This document shows positions 54,459-63,285 of a stretch of DNA of 64,000 nt, one piece after another. This DNA comes from an uncultured Bacteroidales bacterium. GTDB lineage: Bacteria > Bacteroidota > Bacteroidia > Bacteroidales > FEN-979. Below the pieces are notes generated by a model that did no database searches, was not told the DNA's origin, and worked only from the letters and a program-made list of their open reading frames with translations. Made by a program: the position numbers and the translations under genes. The DNA lies in assembly GCA_903877385.1 (NCBI GenBank), contig CAIRDP010000067.1, positions 1 to 64,000 on the forward strand. The letters are read 5' to 3'. Every line of letters begins with the position of its first letter. Positions within the stretch are counted from its first letter, which is position 1.

Positions 54459-55318
54459 GAACATCCCAAATAATCCATATAAAAAATTCAGCCCTCATTG
54501 CCCCGGTATTCCTTGCTTTAATAGCTGCTGGCATGCTGATCCCTGCATCCTGCACTAAATCCGGTACAACGCAGGAAGGGCCTCTCAAACCTACAACCCT
54601 GGTGGTACGTTTTGAGAACAAGGTCGACAGCCTGCCCCTGGTTCTTGACACCATGCTCTACGAAAATGCATCCAGCGACTTTTACTCAATCACCGACCTT
54701 CAGTATTTCATTTCTGATATCAGCCTTCACAGGAATGACGGCTTCAATTATACAGCTCCTGATGATAATGGAATTCATTATGTGGATGCAAGGATACCTT
54801 CAAGTTTGTACTGGGTGCTGAACAAGTCCATGCCTTACGGTAAGTTCGATTCAGTATCCATAACTTTCGGGATCAATGCTGTGAAAAATTATTCCAATCG
54901 TTTTCCCAATCCCCCCGAGCGTGATATGTACTGGCCCGATATCCTTGGAGGCGGATATCATTATATGAAAATGAATCTCTTATGGAAAAAACAGGGTGGC
55001 AACCGTACCATGCCTTTTGATTTTCACATTGGGATAGGACAGATTTACAAGGGAAATGTGATCAGCACTGATTCCATTTCGGGCTATGTGCAGAATTATT
55101 TCTTTGTAAACCTGCCACTATCTTCTTTTACCATAGGGCAGGGCCAGACCATGTCGCTGGTAATCACTATGAATATAAACAAATGGTTCACGGGTAACAA
55201 CGATTTCGATTTTGCCCTGTATCCAAACATGATGATGCAGAACCAGGTGGCCCTGAATCAAGCCTGCCTGAATGGTCGCAATGTGTTTAGCATCCGGTTT
55301 ACCAGCGGGGGGAAGTGA
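54455..55318 (+). CDS. MbnP-family periplasmic lipoprotein
   Basis: A 287-residue lipoprotein with lipobox IPASC (Cys33). The body matches the MbnP family (LVVRFENKVDSLPLVLD, SITDLQYFISDISLHRN, GGGYHYMKMNL and FDFHIGIG). Known MbnP proteins bind copper after the partner dihaem enzyme MbnH converts a tryptophan to kynurenine. Here a MauG/MbnH-like gene follows with a TGATG overlap, so the pair is strongly supported. Several tryptophans (SSLYWVL, DMYWPD, NKWFTG) are candidates. Confidence 0.82.
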   Translation: MRTSQIIHIKNSALIAPVFLALIAAGMLIPASCTKSGTTQEGPLKPTTLVVRFENKVDSLPLVLDTMLYENASSDFYSITDLQYFISDISLHRNDGFNYTAPDDNGIHYVDARIPSSLYWVLNKSMPYGKFDSVSITFGINAVKNYSNRFPNPPERDMYWPDILGGGYHYMKMNLLWKKQGGNRTMPFDFHIGIGQIYKGNVISTDSISGYVQNYFFVNLPLSSFTIGQGQTMSLVITMNINKWFTGNNDFDFALYPNMMMQNQVALNQACLNGRNVFSIRFTSGGK

Positions 55319-56559
55319 TGAACAGGATGCATCAGCACGAAATGCCATCATCCTGCATCAGCGCGAAGCGCCCTCATCCCGCATCGGCGCGAATCGCCCC
55401 CATCCTGCATCCTGCATCCTGCATCCTGTTTGCTCTCATGCTCAGCATTTTGTCCTCCTGCACCAAGGATTCGCAGGAAGCCACGAGCGACAAGCCTGCT
55501 CCCTATGTCATCAGCATACCAAAATATTTTCCGACCCAATTGAACATCCCTGCCGATAACCCCATGACTATTGAAGGCGTCGCATTGGGGCGTATGCTTT
55601 TTTACGACGGAAGGGTTTCGGGCCGCAACCAGCCTGATTCATTGATGAGTTGTTCAACTTGTCATATCCAGGCTCATTCTTTTGTATGCGGAATTGATAA
55701 TCCCGAATTCCCAGGGGGGCACCCAAAGGGCGTAACCGGCCTGCTTACTCCCCACTTCATGCTTCCCATGATCAACCTGGCCTGGGTGAATAACGGCTTC
55801 CTCTGGAACGGATCACTTTCCCCGGCAAATCCCATTCAGGAGAAAAGGCAGCTTGAAGACATGACCTGGATTGTGATCACCGATCCGCATGAGATGGCCG
55901 GCGACACCAGCCGTTCCAGTGCGCTTATCCAGAGCATCAGCGGATACCCTGAAATGTTTCAAAAGGCCTTTGGCCGCTCTACGGTCACTGTAAAGAACAT
56001 GGGCAGGGCCATCGCCCAGTTTGTAAGAACCCTGATATCGGCCGATTCGAAATTCGATCGCTTCCTGCAGGGAAAAGCCGAACTGAATGAAAGCGAGAGG
56101 AGGGGATATAATCTGTTTATGACCGAAATGGGAGGTGATTGTTTTCACTGTCACGGGGGTGAGGGAAATCCCTTGTTCACTACCAACCTGTTTTACAATA
56201 ACGGCAAGGACAGCGTGTTCACCGACCCTTACGACAGGTACAGTTTCACCGGCAGCTCCATGGATATCGGGGCGTACGTGGCCCCGACTCTCAGGAATAT
56301 CGCTTTTACTGCCCCTTATATGCACGACGGGAGGTTTAAGACACTCGATGAGGTGATCGACTTCTACAGTTCAGGGGTGGTATGGTCAGCCAGCATAAGC
56401 CCGCTGATGCACCATGTTGCCACTCATGGGGTTCAGCTTACACCTTCTCAGAAATCGGATCTTAAAAATTTCATCTTAACTTTGACTGACAGCAGTTTTG
56501 TGGGTACTGCAGCTTTTTCAAGGCCTGCCAGGTTCCCCGACGAAATTAAAAAACAATGA
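55318..56559 (+). CDS. MbnH/MauG-type dihaem cytochrome c peroxidase family lipoprotein
   Basis: Periplasmic dihaem protein of 413 residues. Two CxxCH sites are visible, CSTCH (112-116) and CFHCH (275-279), with NIAFTAPYMHDGRFKTLDEVI near the C-terminus. This is the cytochrome c peroxidase/MauG family, and pairing with MbnP supports an MbnH role. The lipobox is LSSC (Cys48). Residues about 3-37, including the basic n-region, are encoded by a CATCCTG-type repeat array. The start is ATG 55318. Confidence 0.85.
   Translation: MNRMHQHEMPSSCISAKRPHPASARIAPILHPASCILFALMLSILSSCTKDSQEATSDKPAPYVISIPKYFPTQLNIPADNPMTIEGVALGRMLFYDGRVSGRNQPDSLMSCSTCHIQAHSFVCGIDNPEFPGGHPKGVTGLLTPHFMLPMINLAWVNNGFLWNGSLSPANPIQEKRQLEDMTWIVITDPHEMAGDTSRSSALIQSISGYPEMFQKAFGRSTVTVKNMGRAIAQFVRTLISADSKFDRFLQGKAELNESERRGYNLFMTEMGGDCFHCHGGEGNPLFTTNLFYNNGKDSVFTDPYDRYSFTGSSMDIGAYVAPTLRNIAFTAPYMHDGRFKTLDEVIDFYSSGVVWSASISPLMHHVATHGVQLTPSQKSDLKNFILTLTDSSFVGTAAFSRPARFPDEIKKQ
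55321..55428. repeat. CATCCTG-type heptad array in the MbnH-like coding start
   Basis: It contains four exact CATCCTG units (55401-55428), preceded by CATCCCG and CATCAGC/CATCGGC units with GCGCGAA-containing linkers. It is the reverse orientation of the GATGCGG family. It lies inside the open reading frame and its period of 7 rotates the codon frame. Confidence 0.85.
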
Positions 56560-57371
56560 TAGTAAAACCGAATTGCAAGATAAACCTTGGATTGAATGTG
56601 GTGCGAAAGCGCATGGACGACTACCACGACATTGAAACCGTTTTTTATCCCCTGGGCTTATGCGATACCATTGAAATCACTGAGACGGGGAACGGGCCTT
56701 TCAGGTTTTCCTCTTCAGGACTCAAGATCCCCGGGGATCCTGCCTTCAACCTTTGCATTCAGGCGTATGAACTGATGAAGGAGCATTTTCAGATACCTGC
56801 TGTAAATCTCCATCTTGAGAAGATCATACCCCTGGGCTCAGGCCTGGGCGGAGGGTCCTCCAATGCTGCATTTATACTTAAAGCGCTGAATGAAATGTTC
56901 AGGCTTGGGTTGAATACCCGGCAGCTCCAGGCTTTTGCCTCGCGGCTTGGAAGCGACTGTGCTTTTTTTATTGAAAACAGCCCGGCCTTTGCCAGGGGAA
57001 GGGGGGAAGTGCTGCAAAAAATATCATTGGATTTTTCCGGTTTTTACCTTCTTATAGTCATCCCCCAGGTTCATGTAAGCTCGGCCGATGCCTATGCCAT
57101 GATACAGCCGGCAAAACCCGTGACCTCACTCAAAGAGATCATCAGCCTGCCGGTTAGCCAATGGAAAGGAAAGCTGATCAATGATTTCGAAAGCCCGGTT
57201 TGCAGCCGTCACCCCCTGATAGCGCAGATCAGGGACCTTTTGTACGATAAGGGTGCTGTGTATTCTTCGATGAGCGGAAGCGGCTCGGCGGTTTACGGCT
57301 TGTTTAGCGAAATCCCTGCAGTGGAAGGCCTCTTCCCGGGTTGTTTTGTATGGGTATCGCCCAGGCTCTGA
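56556..57371 (+). CDS. ispE: 4-diphosphocytidyl-2-C-methyl-D-erythritol kinase
   Basis: GHMP kinase of 271 residues in the MEP isoprenoid pathway. PNCKINLGLNVVRKRMDDYHD, IPLGSGLGGGSSNAAF (ATP loop) and SMSGSGSAVYGLF mark the family. It overlaps the MbnH-like gene by 4 bp, so its translation may depend on that gene. Convergent with the LptG-like gene. Confidence 0.95.
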   Translation: MIVKPNCKINLGLNVVRKRMDDYHDIETVFYPLGLCDTIEITETGNGPFRFSSSGLKIPGDPAFNLCIQAYELMKEHFQIPAVNLHLEKIIPLGSGLGGGSSNAAFILKALNEMFRLGLNTRQLQAFASRLGSDCAFFIENSPAFARGRGEVLQKISLDFSGFYLLIVIPQVHVSSADAYAMIQPAKPVTSLKEIISLPVSQWKGKLINDFESPVCSRHPLIAQIRDLLYDKGAVYSSMSGSGSAVYGLFSEIPAVEGLFPGCFVWVSPRL

Positions 57372-57422
57372 GAATGATTGAGTAAGGCACTGCAGCTGCA
57401 TTGCAGTGATGCGGTCAAGAGA

Positions 57423-58499
57423 TCATTTCGGGGCCAGCCTTAAAAGCACGAAAGCGATGATGCCAAAAATGATATTGGGGATCCATACAGCAATCAGGGG
57501 AGGAAGGTTTCCGAAGGTGGCAAATACAGTGGATATCTGCATGAATAATATATACAGGAACGTCAGGGAAAGGCCCAGGCCCAGATGGTAACCGATGCCG
57601 CCCCTGACTTTTCGTGACGACACTGCAACGGCAATGAGGGTGAGGATGAGGGTCGCAATGGGATCCGAGACCCGGCTGTAGCCTTTGACTTTATACTTCA
57701 TAACATCGGGATCGCCCCTAAGCTCCTTTTTCCTGATATGTTCCTTCAGCACAAAGTAGTTCATGATCTTAACCTCTTCGATATCCTCTGTGAAATCGGC
57801 AGGGACCAATGGCAGAATGGTATCTATTTTTAATCCTTTGCGGATGCTTTCCTGAAGGCCGTTCAGCTTCCGTTCATAATAACTTGAAATTATCCAGTGC
57901 ATACGGGTGCTGTCCCAGTCGAGGCGTTCGGCTTTAAGCTTGTAAACCAGTTCCCTTTTCTCAAATCTTTCAATCGTGAATTTCCACCCGCTTTTTGTCC
58001 TGATATTAAAATTCTCAAGGTAGATGAAAGTCCCCGGACTGATCTGTCGGTGAATATTCATATCGTTGAATTCCTTGGGATCCTTGATGTACTTTTTCTC
58101 GAAAGCAAACATTCCCTGGTTTGTATAGGGGATTATGAAATTGGCCAGCAGGAACGACAGGAATGCCAGTATCAGGGCCGATAAAACGTAGGGGAACAAC
58201 AAACGTCGGAAGCTTATACCGCTGGCCAGTATAGCAACTATCTCAGAATTTGAAGCCATTTTGGAAGTGAAGAAAATGACCGCGATAAAGGTGAGGAGGT
58301 AGCTGAAAAGATTAATGAAATAAGGGATGAAATTAAAGTAGTAATCAACAACAATAGCCATCAGGGGGGGCTTGGTGCGCAGGAAATCGTCGATCCTCTC
58401 CGAGATGTCAAAGATCACGACGATAAATATCAGCAGGATCAGGGTGAAGAAAAAGGTCCCCAGGAACTTGCGGATGATATAAATATCCAGTGTTCGCAT
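57423..58499 (-). CDS. LptF/LptG-family lipopolysaccharide export permease
   Basis: Inner-membrane permease of 358 residues that, with LptB, pulls LPS from the membrane. N-terminal MRTLDIYIIRKFLGTFFFTL, about six helices in two groups, and a periplasmic domain between (about 150-265). VSDPIATLILTLIAVAVSSRK is typical of LptF/G, and the LptG type is likeliest. ATGA overlap with the upstream glycosyltransferase shows coupling. The longer frame start (58571) lies in that gene. Confidence 0.85.
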   Translation of the reverse strand: MRTLDIYIIRKFLGTFFFTLILLIFIVVIFDISERIDDFLRTKPPLMAIVVDYYFNFIPYFINLFSYLLTFIAVIFFTSKMASNSEIVAILASGISFRRLLFPYVLSALILAFLSFLLANFIIPYTNQGMFAFEKKYIKDPKEFNDMNIHRQISPGTFIYLENFNIRTKSGWKFTIERFEKRELVYKLKAERLDWDSTRMHWIISSYYERKLNGLQESIRKGLKIDTILPLVPADFTEDIEEVKIMNYFVLKEHIRKKELRGDPDVMKYKVKGYSRVSDPIATLILTLIAVAVSSRKVRGGIGYHLGLGLSLTFLYILFMQISTVFATFGNLPPLIAVWIPNIIFGIIAFVLLRLAPK

Positions 58500-60199
58500 C
58501 AGTAAATTTCCATCATTTGATAATTCATATTCCGGGCCGGGGGCACCCAGCCGCAGGAAACTGAAACCCAAAAGTAATAATTCCCCGGCAGTGAAGGCGT
58601 AAGGAAGCGGATGCTTGTATCTTTTGTCGCTCCTGTAATGACCATATTTGTGATATCTGTCGACCTCACCATCTGGGCAAGGAATTTATCCTTGTAGTGA
58701 ATATGGTAAACCAGCCAGGTAGGCATCCATTTATTCTCGTTGAACCTGATGGTCTCATTGTAGGGATTGGTGATGGTCACTGGTAGGGTAATCGTTGAAT
58801 TGGCGGGAAACCTCAGATTCTTCAATTTAAACTTAAGGCCCAGCTTATAATGCGACCTGAAATTATCCCAGTACCCGTAATAGGTCATAATGTGGTTATC
58901 AGTCTCAAATGATTTTTTACCGGGCAGCCACCTCCAGGGCAGAAAATCGACCACCATGACTTCTTTGCCCTGCAAGCTCTTTTCAATATCGCTCCAATAA
59001 TAATACTGGGTGCGGTGGGCTGCATAATCTTCCATGGTATAAGCAGGTTTTCCGGTATAGAAAATATATTTCGAGGCCCTTTGGTAAGAGTTCAGGAAAA
59101 GCACCGGCCTGTTGCCCGCTCTTTTTTCAAGCTCGGCCGACCATTTCTTCCATCCGTAAAGCTCCGAAAGGTTCACCAGGCTGCGGGGAAAAGGAATAAA
59201 ATCGGTAACCAGGTACAACCTCATCGCGCCCACAAAAACCAGGCTGATAACGGCCATGCCCATGATCCATTTCCTGAGTTTAATCCTGCCTTCGCAGGAC
59301 CTGTATCCCATGATTAGCAGGGGTGCAAAGGCCGGTACGGTCCAGTTCGGCTCAACCTTACCCCTGAAGGTATAGGCCATGAAAAACATGATCATCCCTA
59401 TGGCCGTGAACTTGAGGCTCTTGTCGAAGGTGTCTTTTGGTTTGAAGACCACCATGGCCCAAAAAAAAACAAAAGCCATCACTGGGCCATAGATCCCAAT
59501 CTGCCCTATGAAGTACTCGCTGAAATATTTCAGAATATTGAACTGTTCGAAATTCCTTTCAAAAAGATGATAATATGCCGTAGGATGATCATTCCTGAAA
59601 GACCAAAGAATATGGGGGAGCATGCAAATGATCCCGCTTATGGCCGCGATGTAAAACGACCTGCTTTTAAACAGGCGGAAATTCGACATGATGGTAAAAA
59701 GGATGACCAGGATGCCATTGTATTTGCTGTAGATCATGGCCGCCATCACCATGCCCCAGGCAATTGAAAGGAGGATGTCATCCTTTTCGAGAAGTTTTTT
59801 ATAAACAAGGAAAAACAATATGGTGAAGAAAAGCAGTGCAACATCCGGGGCGGCCATGAATCCCCCGGTTTGTGCGATCAGGGTGGTGAAGGCAAGGGCG
59901 GCATACAACAGGGGATCTTTCACCCCCGCCAGCCTGGCAACAATAAAAAACGAGAGGGTATTGATGATCACAAAGAAGAACCTTACTCCGAATTCATTGT
60001 GAAACAATTCATAACCCGCCCTGATGATAATGCCAACCATAGGAGGATGCTCGTAATACCCCCAGGCGGGATGCTGACCGTACATCCAGAACAGGGCTTC
60101 GTCGTCGAACAGCCCGGTGAATGCAGCCTGCAGGAAATTCAGGACCATCCAGCCCAAAAGAATGTATAGCAGCAATTTATGGTTCTTATCCTTAAACAT
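58499..60199 (-). CDS. Glycosyltransferase family 39-like membrane protein
   Basis: Polytopic GT-C type enzyme of 566 residues. N-terminal helices with the DDEALFWMYGQHPAWGYYEHPP loop, whose acidic pair and histidines are typical of ArnT/PMT-type lipid-sugar-dependent transferases. A soluble C-terminal domain begins at about 350. The acceptor (lipid A, glycan or protein) is unknown. It is inserted between tgt and the LptG-like gene, which are often neighbours in Bacteroidota. Confidence 0.85.
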   Translation of the reverse strand: MFKDKNHKLLLYILLGWMVLNFLQAAFTGLFDDEALFWMYGQHPAWGYYEHPPMVGIIIRAGYELFHNEFGVRFFFVIINTLSFFIVARLAGVKDPLLYAALAFTTLIAQTGGFMAAPDVALLFFTILFFLVYKKLLEKDDILLSIAWGMVMAAMIYSKYNGILVILFTIMSNFRLFKSRSFYIAAISGIICMLPHILWSFRNDHPTAYYHLFERNFEQFNILKYFSEYFIGQIGIYGPVMAFVFFWAMVVFKPKDTFDKSLKFTAIGMIMFFMAYTFRGKVEPNWTVPAFAPLLIMGYRSCEGRIKLRKWIMGMAVISLVFVGAMRLYLVTDFIPFPRSLVNLSELYGWKKWSAELEKRAGNRPVLFLNSYQRASKYIFYTGKPAYTMEDYAAHRTQYYYWSDIEKSLQGKEVMVVDFLPWRWLPGKKSFETDNHIMTYYGYWDNFRSHYKLGLKFKLKNLRFPANSTITLPVTITNPYNETIRFNENKWMPTWLVYHIHYKDKFLAQMVRSTDITNMVITGATKDTSIRFLTPSLPGNYYFWVSVSCGWVPPARNMNYQMMEIY

Positions 60200-60207
60200 G
60201 GTGTTTT

Positions 60208-60311
60208 AATGTTCAATGTACAATGTACCATGTACAATGTACCAATAGGTTATTTTTTTCCTGCTTGCATCTCCTTTTCATTTGTACATGGTACATGGTA
60301 CATTGTACATC
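60208..60311. repeat. Two GTACAT heptad arrays in inverted orientation
   Basis: Left block (60208-60249): AATGTTC, AATGTAC, AATGTAC, CATGTAC, AATGTAC, CAATAGG. Right block (60284-60311): GTACATG, GTACATG, GTACATT, GTACATC. The blocks are mutually inverted and separated by 34 nt of pyrimidine-rich sequence. They could form a long hairpin in the tgt-to-glycosyltransferase gap. Confidence 0.85.
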
Positions 60312-60314
60312 TTC

Positions 60315-61445
60315 CTAGAGTCTTTTCATCAGCCTCACCACCATTTCCTGTTTCCAGTTCGCAAAATCCCCGTCCAGTATGTGCTTTCGTGCCTCCTTCA
60401 TCAGCCAGATATAAAAGCCGAGATTATGCAGGGTGGCTATCATGGCAGCAAGCATCTCGCCCGAGATGAAGAGGTGGCGCAGAAATGCTTTCGTGTATTG
60501 AAGGTCTGAAAAAACATCACCCCCCGCTTCCAGAGGCGAAAAGTCATCCTTCCATTTTTCATTCCTGATATTGATGATGCCGTTTCTGGTGAAAAGCATG
60601 CCATTCCTTCCATTCCTCGTGGGGATCACGCAGTCGAACATGTCGATTCCCAGGGCGATGCATTCGAGGAGGTTGGCCGGGGTTCCCACGCCCATGAGGT
60701 ACCTGGGTTTATCGGGGGGCAGGATGTTGCAAACCAGTTCGGTAATGGAGTACATGAGTTTTGCAGGTTCGCCTACCGATAATCCCCCTATGGCATAACC
60801 GGCTGCATCTTTTGATGCCATATACTCTGCTGATTGCATCCTCAGATCCTCAAATGTGCTGCCCTGCACTATAGGGAACAGGGCCTGGGTGTAACCGTGA
60901 GGGCATTCCGTTTTATCAAAGTGATCGAGGCAGCGGTCAAGCCATTTATGGGTCCGTTTCAGCGACTTTTGTGCATACTCATATTCACAGGGCCAGGGGG
61001 TGCATTCATCGAAAGCCATAATGATATCGGCTCCCAGCGAACGCTGGATGTCAATGGCCGATTCGGGGGTGAAATGATGCCTTGACCCGTCGATATGTGA
61101 CTGGAAAACAACACCCTCGTTGGTGATCTTGCGTATATGCGAAAGGGAATAGATCTGGAATCCGCCGCTGTCGGTGAGTATGGGGCGGTCCCAACCGTTG
61201 AATTTATGCAGTCCTCCGGCTTCGAAAATGATCCTGACCCCGGGCCTGAGGTAGAGATGGTAGGTGTTGCTCAGCATGATCTCAGCCCTGATCTCGTCCC
61301 TGAGATCCCTGATATGCAGAGCTTTCACAGCCCCGGCGGTGCCTACAGGCATAAAAAAGGGAGTGTGAATTAAACCATGATCTGTGGTCAGTGTGCCGGC
61401 CCTTGCCGAAGATCCGGGATCACGTTGTTCAAGTCTGAAATTCAT
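60315..61445 (-). CDS. tgt: Queuine/preQ1 tRNA-ribosyltransferase
   Basis: tRNA-guanine transglycosylase of 376 residues that inserts preQ1 into tRNA anticodons. ILTDSGGFQIYSLS with the catalytic Asp, GGLSVGEP, and DCVIPTRNGRNGMLFT are present. The usual zinc ligands (three Cys near 300-310) are missing: the segment reads GGDVFSDLQYTKAFLRHL, with only the following His kept. That pattern is seen in other Bacteroidota as far as I recall. Confidence 0.92.
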   Translation of the reverse strand: MNFRLEQRDPGSSARAGTLTTDHGLIHTPFFMPVGTAGAVKALHIRDLRDEIRAEIMLSNTYHLYLRPGVRIIFEAGGLHKFNGWDRPILTDSGGFQIYSLSHIRKITNEGVVFQSHIDGSRHHFTPESAIDIQRSLGADIIMAFDECTPWPCEYEYAQKSLKRTHKWLDRCLDHFDKTECPHGYTQALFPIVQGSTFEDLRMQSAEYMASKDAAGYAIGGLSVGEPAKLMYSITELVCNILPPDKPRYLMGVGTPANLLECIALGIDMFDCVIPTRNGRNGMLFTRNGIINIRNEKWKDDFSPLEAGGDVFSDLQYTKAFLRHLFISGEMLAAMIATLHNLGFYIWLMKEARKHILDGDFANWKQEMVVRLMKRL

Positions 61446-61477
61446 CAGTAATATTAACCAAGCTGCCTATTTATCGA

Positions 61478-61515
61478 CAAAGGTAGGTTTTTATACCGGA
61501 TTCTGAATATCTTTG
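61478..61515. promoter_or_regulatory. Divergent -7 elements for tgt and the GT2 gene
   Basis: Minus strand: TACCTTTG at 61485-61478 for tgt. Plus strand: TATCTTTG at 61508-61515 for the GT2 gene. Both match TAnnTTTG, with no clear -33. Confidence 0.45.
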
Positions 61516-61541
61516 CCCGTACCCAATTTAAATCTTGTTAA

Positions 61542-62675
61542 ATGCTTGACAGGCTTGTAAATCTAGAACCCATCCCATTGGCATTGCTGATCATTCTGTC
61601 GGGTTTTTTCCTTATCCATCTGGTTTATTACCTGGTATTTTTCCTTCGGCTTGCCATCTACAAAGGGCCCGTAAGGGGACAGACGGGGAAAGGAATATCG
61701 GTAGTGATCTGTGCGCATAACGAATACAATAACCTGAAAACAAACCTGCCCCTGATCCTCGACCAGGATTATCCCGAGTTCGAAGTAGTGGTTGTAAACC
61801 ATGCCTCGGATGATGAAACATCCTATTTGCTTTCGGACATGCAGAGGGAGTATCCCCGGCTTAGCAGCCTCGAGATCCAGGAAGACCTGAATTTCTTCTC
61901 GGGCAAGAAATTTCCCCTTGCCATAGGGATCAAATCGGCGAAATATGACAGGGTGCTGCTGACCGATGCCGACTGCAAGCCTTCGTCGCGCAACTGGATC
62001 ACCCAAATGCAATCAGCATACAGCAACGGCATTAAAATCGTACTCGGGTTTAGTCCGTACACCCGCTCCAAAGGCCTGCTTAACAAGCTGATCCGTTTCG
62101 ACACGGCCCATGTGGGAACCCAGTACCTTTCGTACGCCCTGGCCGGCCTGCCTTATATGGGAGTGGGAAGGAACCTTTCGTACCTGAAATCGGTGTTCTA
62201 CGACAATAAAGGCTTCATCCCGCATTACAGGATACGCTCGGGCGACGATGACCTGTTCATCAACATGGTTGCCAAAAAATCCAATACGGCGGTGGTTGTC
62301 GATCCCGACAGCTTCACCCTGTCGGAACCCAAACAGACTTTCGGCCATTGGATGACCCAGAAAAGACGGCATATTACAACAGCCACACATTACAGGTTCA
62401 TGCATAAGTTCCTTCTCGGGACGTATTCCTTTGTTTTATTCTTTTATTACTCCCTCTTCGTGCTTATGCTTGCCCTGGGTTACTCCATCGTGCCGGTGAT
62501 CGGTTTATTTGTGCTGAGGATGGCCTTTCAATACCTTATCCTTTCGCGGTGTTTCAAAAAGCTCAACGAAAAAGACCTCATCCTATTCATTCCATTGCTG
62601 GAAATTGTACTTTTGTTATTGAATACCGGCATAGGCATCACAAATTTATTCCGCAGACCCACTAAATGGAAATAG
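61542..62675 (+). CDS. Glycosyltransferase family 2 (membrane-anchored)
   Basis: GT-A glycosyltransferase of 377 residues. An N-terminal helix (about 10-32) precedes the GT2 domain with VVICAHNEYNNLK, NHASDDETSY and LLTDADCKPS (DxD metal site). IRSGDDDLFINMVAKK and QKRRHITTATHY (Q/RxxRW-like) follow. Two or more C-terminal helices lie at about 290-370. Envelope glycan synthesis is likely. Overlaps the sigma factor gene by 10 bp. Confidence 0.88.
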   Translation: MLDRLVNLEPIPLALLIILSGFFLIHLVYYLVFFLRLAIYKGPVRGQTGKGISVVICAHNEYNNLKTNLPLILDQDYPEFEVVVVNHASDDETSYLLSDMQREYPRLSSLEIQEDLNFFSGKKFPLAIGIKSAKYDRVLLTDADCKPSSRNWITQMQSAYSNGIKIVLGFSPYTRSKGLLNKLIRFDTAHVGTQYLSYALAGLPYMGVGRNLSYLKSVFYDNKGFIPHYRIRSGDDDLFINMVAKKSNTAVVVDPDSFTLSEPKQTFGHWMTQKRRHITTATHYRFMHKFLLGTYSFVLFFYYSLFVLMLALGYSIVPVIGLFVLRMAFQYLILSRCFKKLNEKDLILFIPLLEIVLLLLNTGIGITNLFRRPTKWK

Positions 62676-63274
62676 CCTACCATCTTACCGATAAAGGGCA
62701 GAGGGATTACCGCCTCGTAAAGCTTGCATTGACTGAGGGGGATCAGAAGGCATATGCGGAATTACTTAACAACTACCGTGATTCATTGTATTTTATGATG
62801 CTGAAGATGACCGGGAACGCGGTGGATGCCGAGGACCTCACCATTGAAGCCTTTGGCAAGGCATTCAGGAATCTCGCCCAGTATACTCCCGATTATGCTT
62901 TCAGCACCTGGCTTTTTAAAATAGGGGCCAATAACTGCATTGATTTTCTGCGGAAAAGCAGGAGGATACAGTTTACCGATATTGAATGGGGCGATGACGA
63001 AGATTCTTCGGATATTTCAAAAAACATCCCTGCAGGCACTCCTGATCCTGAAGAACATGTGATCGCGAAGCAGAAAGTCAAGCTGATGCACGAAGTGGTT
63101 GATAAGCTCAAGCCCCATTACCGCCAGCTCATCGAGATGAGGTATTTCAAAGAATGGTCATACGAGGAGATAGCATCCTCCCTTGATCTTCCCCTGGGGA
63201 CTGTCAAGGCCCAGTTGTTCAGGGCCCGTGAACTTCTGTACCAGATCCTTAAGGATTCGCAGGACAAAATCTGA
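62666..63274 (+). CDS. ECF-type RNA polymerase sigma factor
   Basis: Sigma-70 family protein of 202 residues. Region 2 has NAVDAEDLTIEAFGKAF and FSTWLFKIGANNCIDFLRK. Region 4 has IEMRYFKEWSYEEIASSLDL and PLGTVKAQLFRARELLY. No anti-sigma gene follows. The next gene is hutU. The 10-bp overlap with the GT2 gene suggests co-transcription. The regulon is unknown. Confidence 0.92.
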   Translation: MEIAYHLTDKGQRDYRLVKLALTEGDQKAYAELLNNYRDSLYFMMLKMTGNAVDAEDLTIEAFGKAFRNLAQYTPDYAFSTWLFKIGANNCIDFLRKSRRIQFTDIEWGDDEDSSDISKNIPAGTPDPEEHVIAKQKVKLMHEVVDKLKPHYRQLIEMRYFKEWSYEEIASSLDLPLGTVKAQLFRARELLYQILKDSQDKI

Positions 63275-63285
63275 AAGATGTGATT

